This document shows, piece after piece, positions 57,240-64,000 of a stretch of 64,000 bases of DNA. The stretch covers positions 1 through 64,000 of the forward strand of contig JAFEMH010002460.1 of NCBI GenBank assembly GCA_022495995.1, written 5' to 3'. This stretch comes from Adenophora triphylla var. japonica (Eukaryota > Streptophyta > Magnoliopsida > Asterales > Campanulaceae). The stretch's first letter is position 1, and each line of letters begins with the position of its first letter. The notes below the pieces were generated by a model. The model did not search any database. It had not been told where the DNA came from and worked only from the letters and a program-made list of their open reading frames with translations. Position numbers and translations under genes: made by a program.

Positions 57240-57800
57240 AAGTTGAGAATGGCTTTGATTTGTTCGGGACTTGCTTCGATTCCCTCTTGGTTACCATATA
57301 TCCCAAGAATTTGCTGCTCTAACTCCGAAGTTGCACTTCGCCGGATTGAAGCTTCATGTTGAAGGCTTTCAAGATGTTGAATGCCTCGGCAAGGTGCTCT
57401 ACATGATCCTCAATGTGTTTGGATTTGACCACCATGTCGTCTATGTAGACCTCCATCGTCTTGCCAAGTTGATCTTTGAACATCTTGTTTACCAACCTTT
57501 GGTAGGTTGCCCCTGCATTTTAAGACCAAATGGCATAGAAATATAACAATATATACCTTAGGAGTCATGAATCTTTGTATCTTCTTGGTCCGAAGGTTCC
57601 ATTTGAATTTGTTGATATCCGGAAGATGCATCCATGAACGTCAAGATGTCGTGGCCATTTGTCTCATCAACAAGAGAATCAATATGAGGGAGAGGGAATG
57701 GATCCTTTGGACAGGCCTTGTTCAAGTCGGTGAAGTCACGCATACTCGCCGCTTGCCATTCTTCTTCTCCACCACTACAACGTTAGCCAACCACTTTGGA
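57240..57800 (-). pseudogene. Tat2 reverse transcriptase
   Basis: Minus strand: RDFTDLNKACPKDPFPLPHID, LTFMDASSGYQQIQMEP (57558-57743), then FGLK and, in another frame, the VDDMVVKSK box (about 57420-57450), where the usual YVDD is disrupted by a frameshift. Upstream VVVEKKNGKRR-like start at about 57760. Confidence 0.82.
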
Positions 57801-58199
57801 TGCTGAACTTCTCTCGATCATCTTGGACTTGACGGCCTTTCAACTTCATCCTTAATGATCGATTCCGCTCTTGGGCAAACTTCCTTCTTTTGACGGACGG
57901 GACGGATGGTCGGATCGATGTTCAACTTGTGAGTAATAATATCCTTGCTTATCCTGTCATGTCCTCATGTTTCCAAGCGAAATGGCATCTACGGCTTTTC
58001 GGGAACTCGATCAACTCCTCTTCGATTTCGGACGGTAGGTCTATCCCAACTTGCACTTGGGCCTCGGGTTTTGATGCATCAACGAGGAACGCTTTTGTAT
58101 CGTGCTCCACCGCTTCAAGAATGTCTGGGCCTTTTTCTTTAATTGCTATGCTTGCAGGGGGTCGAGCTTGCTTTCATGTTGATCTTGTAACATTCCTTA

Positions 58200-58680
58200 G
58201 AGACTTCTTTGGTTTCCCTTCAACTTGGCAACACCCCAAGGTGTTGGAAACTTGACGCATTGATGGTAAGTCGATGGCACGGCCTTCATGTTGTGGATCC
58301 GAGGCCTTCCCGATATGACATTGTATGAAGAAGAGCATTCAATCACACAAAACCTCTCCATGGAATTCATACCTTCTAGGTAGATGGGCAACTTGATCTC
58401 ACCGTATGCTGTTTCACCTCACCACTTGAACCCTACCGGTACGGATGAGTTCTTCACAACTTGAGACAAAGGAATACCCATATCTTCAAGAGCATGAGTA
58501 AAGATGATGTTAGTGAGCTGCCACCATCGATCGGGATCCGCTTGACCACACAATTAGCAATCTGCACACGAACAACTAGACCATCATGATGAGGGTCCAA
58601 CGTGTTGTCTTTATCTTCATCTTCAAAAGAAATGATATGACCGTCTGTGAAGTCGCGGCGCCTTATAGGCAATTACGATT
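58200..58680 (-). pseudogene. Tat2 protease and linker
   Basis: Minus strand: PHHDGLVVRVQIANCVVKR, active-site DGGSS (about 58510-58530) followed by a frameshift, and the linker CVIECSSSYNVISGRPRIH (58197-58391), typical of Tat elements. Confidence 0.82.
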
Positions 58681-58809
58681 GATCTTCCTTAGAGCTCTTG
58701 GCATGACGCTTGGCGGCGAGTAAGTTGTGCCGCAAATATGAGACCCACTGAAATAACATTCACTACCTTGGTGGCCGGAGGGTGCAACTTTCTCGGGCCT
58801 AGATTGCTC

Positions 58810-60425
58810 CTACTGAACCGGGTTCTTTGGACTCACTCGACCCTCTTCTTGCCCAACAAATCCTTGAGAAGACCCTTGGACAACAAATGAGCAATCTCCT
58901 TCCTCAAAGCGAAACAGTTCTCGGTGGTATGCAGAAATCTTCATGAAATGCGCACCACTTGGACTTGTCCTTCCAAGTTGTTGGTGGTCATTCTTCTTGG
59001 GCCATCTCGCTTTATCTCCAAGATTTCCCATGGCGCATAAGATTCTGCAATGTCCTTGAAAGCGGTATTCGAGAGATTTGTGGATAATCATTATCATCAC
59101 CTTCACGATCATCATCTACAACATGAATTCTAGAAGGTTCGGTTTTAACGGGGTTTGCCCTGTTGGACTTAGGGTGATGGGAGTCCGATCGTGCATCGGA
59201 GGGTTCAAATAGAGGAGTAGGAGTCCTCCCGGTTGATTTCCCCATTGCCAAGCTATCTTCCTCCAATCGGATGTAAGGCAAGGCCCGGGTTACGATTTCT
59301 TCCAAGTTGTTTCGCGGGGTCATCACCCAACTCGTTGTAAAACAATGAGCTCTTCTTCAAGCCTATGCGGAATGCCTCCATTCTTTGTGGACACGTCCAA
59401 GTTGGGTATAGTCACTTTGCCTCCTTATTGAACTGTGCAAATACTCTTTGAGACTTTCATTAGGAACATTTGTACAATTCTATAAAGATCACTAGTCAAC
59501 TTGTCAAATGCCTGTTGCATGAAAGCTGATTAATGAACATATTGACAAGTTGAGCATAAGATGAAATAGAGTTTAGAGGAAGCCACATTAGCCATTTTAA
59601 GGCCGGTCTGACAAGGTTGAGCCAAAGCCCCTGCAAAAACATGCTTCTTTAAACATAGGAGGGATACTTATGATATCCATTTGACTCTTGATCTGACAAC
59701 ACGTGCTCTGTTGGATCGGTACTCCCCATCATACTTCTTCATATGAGGGAGGCGAGAATTTCTTCGGGATCTCCACCTTTGGCTATCGGCGGCACAAAAC
59801 GAGACTCGTTGTAGCAAGTTGGAGAGACTTGGTGATATGGCAAGTTGACTCCGAGGCACGCTTGAACAACTCCTTAATGGTTTGCATTTCCTTAACAAGT
59901 TGGTTTTACGCGAAAGAGGAGCATTATTAACTTGAGGTGCGAAAGTATCGAAAGCATTAAAGAAACTTCTGTTTGCCCCATTGAGGGTGTAGCATAAGTG
60001 TAGCAAGATGATAGCGCGGATTGGCTAGGCGATAGGCCGAATCTTGGTTGCTCAATTGGAATGGATGTCACAATCGTGCTTTCCGGCAAGGTGTTGGACA
60101 TCGGGATATCTCCCAACATGGCTCGGTCTGTACTGCACACCAAACAAAGATCTAGGAAGTAAAGGTGAAAATGGAGTAGATACTTGAGTCTCCAGCTTGC
60201 TTCCCTTTACGCGGACTATCAATGGCATTGAAGATCATCGTATTCGTACGCTCCTGATCATCCAACCGATCGCCTATTTTCCTCATCATATCCGCCATGT
60301 TGGACATTATCTCCAAGTTGACAGCTTCCGCACTTGGAGGAGGGTTGCCTTGGGCATTGGAAATAGGAAGCGGCCGACTCGGCTATTTGGAAGATGGATT
60401 AACCATTTCTACTTAGATAATCAAA
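58810..60425 (-). pseudogene. Tat2 gag
   Basis: Minus strand, from the primer-binding side: MADMMRKIGDRLDDQER near 60250-60310, then a worn capsid region, VTRALPYIRLEED (about 59260), and a knuckle region (WCAFHEDF...ELFRFEEGDCSF at 58870-58970) with frameshifts. The capsid core around 59350-59650 reads only in short frames. Confidence 0.75.
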
Positions 60426-60427
60426 GT

Positions 60428-60445
60428 TTCCCACAGACGGCGCCA
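60428..60445 (-). other. Tat2 primer-binding site
   Basis: TGGCGCCGTCTGTGGGAA on the minus strand, three bases from the LTR; a very common site in plant Tat/Athila Gypsy elements. Confidence 0.9.
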
Positions 60446-60448
60446 AAT

Positions 60449-61019
60449 TGTTTTGGTCAAATTTCAACAATTATATTTTTATGATGGGAAAAGTGACTAA
60501 AGTGATATGAATCTAGGTACAATGACTATCAAGTTGAATAGAAATGGACACAAGACATTTGTTAACTAGGGAAAGCCCTTGAACAACTTGTTCGCCGGCA
60601 CAAAACCCGGGAGGATGTGGCTCCTGCCTTGACCGAAAGTTTACTAAGAATTTTCTTGAGATTACAATGCTAAGAGCGTATGAAAAGGGAGCTTAGGCTA
60701 GTGTAGTGCGTGTGTGAATTTACAGTGTATGTCCCCTTTTATACCTCAAAAACTAAATAACAATGAGGGCCTACAAACTCGGAATTGAGGTTTATCCTTG
60801 GAGATTTATCCGCACTCATCCGTTGGGAAAGAGATAGTCGTTGGCTTGCTGAAGAAACGTGGTTGAACTGGTCTTTGGCACGTTCCCTATAAAATAGGAA
60901 AAGCGTTATGCGTCCCAACCTGTAAAAACCAAGTTGTAAACAGAACAACCCAAGTTGTTAGTACCAAGTTGTTTAGGCGTAAGTTGCAAACATGTTGATT
61001 GAAAATGTAGGGCCCAACA
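60449..61019 (-). repeat. Tat2 right LTR (5' LTR)
   Basis: 571 bp, partner of 51179-51750. Confidence 0.95.
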
Positions 61020-61024
61020 CATAT

Positions 61025-61775
61025 GACGATCTATCTGGTCAAAATGCGGAAAGCATTAGGGTGGAGGTCCACTTAGGCAGCTTGGGCTTTGTGTAGAAAG
61101 GAGCAGATGAACGGGTCTAAGGGAAACCTAAGGCCGCTTCCAATTGAGAGACGTATGCGACAACCCCATCAGTCCGTTGTCACATGAAGCAAGGTTCAAG
61201 TCGCCAGTGTAAGGCTCGATATGGTAAGTATTGTGGTTAATGCCAAATTTGATATGAAAGTGAGTTTGGAAGTCAGTTGAAGAGGTACTGGCTTCTGCGA
61301 CATTGGCAATAAGAAGCTGGTCAGAAGAAACCTGGTGTTGAGATGATGTCTCTGCGGCAAGAGTGTCCGAGACATCATGATTGGACGTAGAATTGGTGGA
61401 AGACATGTCGCTCCTTTCGCTGGAGCTGGAATGAACCTGTTTATAGAAGCGACAACTACATAAATTGGGGGCTGCGGGATAGTCAGTGTCAGAAAAATTA
61501 GATTCAAAGCGGGAATGATAAAAATCGCAAATATGCGAGCACAACTCAAAAGTGGTATGGAAGGTTTGCATGGGTGCAGACTTGTGCAAAAAGGGGGGAC
61601 CCCTAATTTCTAAGGCATCTAAAACGGCGACATCAGCGTCATGTCGCATAAGCATAGAGTTAAGGTCCTCGCGCGGGATCCTTGCCCATACCCCCATGTC
61701 AACCCTGTAGTACCCCCCAGTTTTCAAACTTTGCCCAAACCTAATCGTTCTAGTACAAGATTTAGTTCTCGCCAT
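61025..61775 (-). pseudogene. Tat1 antisense ORF, 5' part
   Basis: Starts ATG 61775 (MARTKSCTRTIRFGQ) and stays open to 61128. It contains TTFELCSHICDFYHSRF and a Ser/Thr-rich stretch. The frame changes near 61130, and the gypsy-type transposon domain continues beyond Tat2 at 51173. No matching family signature in this N-terminal part; its membership is inferred from position, strand and the way the domain completes across the insertion. Confidence 0.6.
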
Positions 61776-61785
61776 GGAGCGAGAT

Positions 61786-64000
61786 TGTGAGGACCCCGAC
61801 CCGGAACCTACACGTGTCCCAAGCTGGAGCGTCCCCAAACTAACCCAAAATTTCCTAAACTTTTAAAACTTTGATTTAACTTTCAAACACAATTAACATA
61901 ACCATTTCAAAATAACTCTACTCCTCTCCACATTGGAGAAAGAGTTGACCCACTTTGAAAGTAATAAACTGTTTTAGTTACAAAAGATATCGGTTATAAC
62001 GTAGAAATTAAAGTTTATAAATACAAACTCCATAAAGGAATTATACCAAAATACACTTTCTACGCCAACCTATACATACCCCGACAATTCCCAAAATATC
62101 ACTTCCAAACTCCTCTCCACCCTTACTTGGCCGGTCCGCCTGTCTCGGGATCTAAAAACATTAAAGGGAGAGGGGTGAGAATAAATCTCAGCAAGCTATT
62201 ATGAATGCAGCAATATGCCAAATAAGATGCAACACATAACAAGTTGCATATAACACATTGGAAAAGCTGTAAACACTTTACATTACCTTGGTTTACCTTT
62301 TTCCCGTCTGAACAATAGTCGTACAACATTGGGAAATAAAACACAATCTTAGGTGAGCTGCTTAAGCAATACTCACATCTTATAAGACCCATGTATCAGG
62401 GAACCATATAAGATAGTAGCAACTCTGTAAGGCTTTTGGCTCAATACAGATGCTATAACCCCGACCTGTGGCCACAGGAGGGGACGGTCACAGATATAAC
62501 ATAATCCGATCACATTAGGTCACACTTCCATAATTGATCGTATTATGTTATACCCCCAACATCAGCTGATTAACACAATATCAAGCACATAATAGTTACT
62601 TGAAATAAAATCCACAAAAGGGATAAGCAATATAGCCACATGGTAAAATATACTCATGTTCAACCAATACCATAGTGCAACAATTATTCAACACACTATG
62701 CATAGTATAATCAATGAATATGAACTCAAGTAAGGCAATAAGGTATCATCAACACACCCTACATAGTCATTATATGACAATACATGGCCTCTATAAAGGT
62801 CCAAGTTAAATCTACCAAGTTGAAGTCACATTTGTCAAGTTGCCAAACTAGGCTGCCAAGCGTTTTCCAAGCAATATTTAAAGTACTTCCCCAATTCCAT
62901 TTTGATCACTTAAGATGTCATTGTGTAGCCAAAGTATTCTACTTTAATATAGGTTAAAGAGATTTCATTTTGGTTCTAGTTTGAATAGTCTTAAACAGCT
63001 CTAATGTTGGTTCAATGTCACCAGGCCAGGGCACGACTCGTGCCCCAGGGCACGACTCGTGCCCAATTAACCTTTCCCAGATTCATGCGTCCCTTAGCAA
63101 GCACGACTCGTTATTTCCACAGGGCACGACTCGTGCCTTAGGGCACGACTCGTGCCTTAGGGCACGACTCGTGCCATTTCAGCCTTCAGTTGATCAGAAC
63201 GATTTAACTCCAATTCCACGAGTCGTATCCACGAGTTGGCCATGGGCACGACACGTGCCTAGGGGCACGACTCGTGCCACAGCCAAAAACAGGTATCAGT
63301 GGCAGATTTCCTTATTAATTCCCAAAAACCAAAACTTGTACCAAGCTTCTTCTAATTTGTGAACCTAAAAGAGATTTCTAACTTTGCTAATTCCATTCTA
63401 AACCATTTAACCCCAAAGTAGCATATCCTAACCTAGGTCATTTACCACTTGGTTTTCCACCCATTTTACTACCATATTTCAAGATTAACCATCTTAATCC
63501 AACTCAACCCATTTTCTTACACTCTTTATCAACTCCTATGAACAACAACATCATTCCATAACATTAACCAATTCCTCAACTCCAAGAAGGTTTCTAAAAC
63601 ATCAAACAATCATCATAATAACAATAACAACATCCATAGTTCATGAACATTTAAAGAAGGGAAAGTCATAATAACTCACCTTAGAAATTTGAGGTGGATT
63701 AAGGATTTTCTTGGCTTGATAAGCTCCCCTAGTTGCCCCAAACACAAAAGTACACCCGGATTGAAAAATGGAGAAGGATTGAATGCTCTAGGAACTTTGA
63801 AGGGAAGGTTTTAGGAAGAAGCTTCCATGGAGAATTTTGGGAGGAAGGAAGAAGAAATGATGAGGGGAAAATGAGGAGGATGGGAGAAGTATGGGAGGCT
63901 TTGACTCGGGAGAAGGATATGGTGAGGGAAGTAAGGGGAGAGCATGGCCCCCCATGCCAATTAATTAAAACATTTTCAATCTTTTTTCAATTAAACCCTC
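61786..64000. mobile_element. LTR-like sequence, open at the window end
   Basis: An abrupt change from Tat1 coding to non-coding sequence starting TGTGAGGACCCCGACCCGG, a common style of plant Gypsy LTR start. No coding content over 2.2 kb. The other end lies outside the window, so target duplication and family cannot be tested. It contains the GGCACGACTCGTGCC repeats. Confidence 0.5.
63020..63285. repeat. GGGCACGACTCGTGCCC palindromic repeats
   Basis: Six full or near-full copies of GGGCACGACTCGTGCC (8-bp arms around a central base) at 63027, 63044, 63121, 63138, 63155 and 63257, plus diverged ones (GCACGACTCGTTATT at 63101 and GGGCACGACACGTGCC at 63243). Confidence 0.85.

Larger units (their letters stand above)
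51179..61019 (-). mobile_element. Tat2: second Tat-type Gypsy element, minus strand
   Basis: LTRs 51179-51750 and 60449-61019 begin TGTTTTGGTC and end GGCCCAACA; perfect CATAT duplication (51174-51178 and 61020-61024). Primer-binding site next to the right LTR; purine tract (AGTTTGGGGGCAAT, minus strand) next to the left one. Order from the right: gag, protease, RT, RNase H, integrase, hairpin spacer, and an antisense ORF on the + strand. It inserted into the Tat1 antisense ORF. The LTRs differ by one indel, yet every coding domain is broken into short frames. Confidence 0.93.
26673..61785 (+). mobile_element. Tat1: Ty3/Gypsy (Tat type) retrotransposon split by nested insertions
   Basis: Order on the + strand: 5' LTR (26673-27433), primer-binding site, gag, protease, RT, RNase H, a second archaeal-type RNase H, integrase, then an antisense ORF. 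Dual RNase H and a downstream antisense ORF are features of the Tat group. It is interrupted by a solo LTR at 29816-31274, a non-autonomous element at 32994-45168, a second Tat element at 51179-61019, and an LTR-like sequence from 61786. Its own 3' LTR is not in the window. Subtracting the insertions leaves about 11.6 kb. Several in-frame stops and at least two frameshifts show it is dead. Confidence 0.88.

Overview
This is plant nuclear DNA: spliced genes with AT-rich introns, a Lys-tRNA pair, many 'CTCCCTCC...GGAGGGAG' miniature elements, and long nested LTR retrotransposons. The arginase protein looks like those of asterid eudicots, perhaps Lamiales; that placement is from memory of the family and is tentative.

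Genic part (about 1.6-24 kb). A complete arginase gene lies on the + strand: a 5' UTR exon ending at 1751, then six coding exons between 3281 and 12437. It makes a 339-residue protein with all the metal-binding motifs. Intron 2 (following the 5' UTR exon and first coding exon) holds a gag-less Copia element that landed in the end of a MITE. A later intron carries a tandem duplication with two tRNA-Lys(CTT) genes on the minus strand and a broken copy of the start of the GGDHS exon. Convergent to it is an NRT1/PTR-family (NPF7-like) transporter on the minus strand (14199-19257, possibly starting at an exon near 23690). Its last exon has a frameshift. Introns and spacers are full of MITEs, microsatellites, a MULE-type MITE with a 9-bp target duplication, and a decayed PIF/Harbinger element with another MITE inside it.

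Repeat part (26.67 kb to the end). One Ty3/Gypsy element of the Tat type ('Tat1', + strand; 5' LTR 26673-27433) holds four insertions: a solo LTR (29816-31274, TSD GTCCG); a 12.2-kb minus-strand non-autonomous element made of LTRs, a gag fragment and several tandem arrays (32994-45168, TSD GTTGG); a second Tat element ('Tat2', minus strand, 51179-61019, TSD CATAT, LTRs differing by a single indel); and an LTR-like sequence from 61786 that runs out of the window. Both Tat elements carry an antisense ORF downstream of integrase, with visible splice signals.

Most interesting signal. In both Tat elements the spacer between the convergent ends of integrase and the antisense ORF holds an array of short hairpins whose stem bases change in pairs between units. 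The non-autonomous element also has arrays of short inverted repeats (30-bp, 38-bp and 94-bp units), and one array was evidently seeded from its own LTR. Conserved pairing with changing sequence suggests a structure-dependent role (3' end formation or insulation of opposing transcripts, or small-RNA production). That role is inference. No viral, bacterial or CRISPR system is present.
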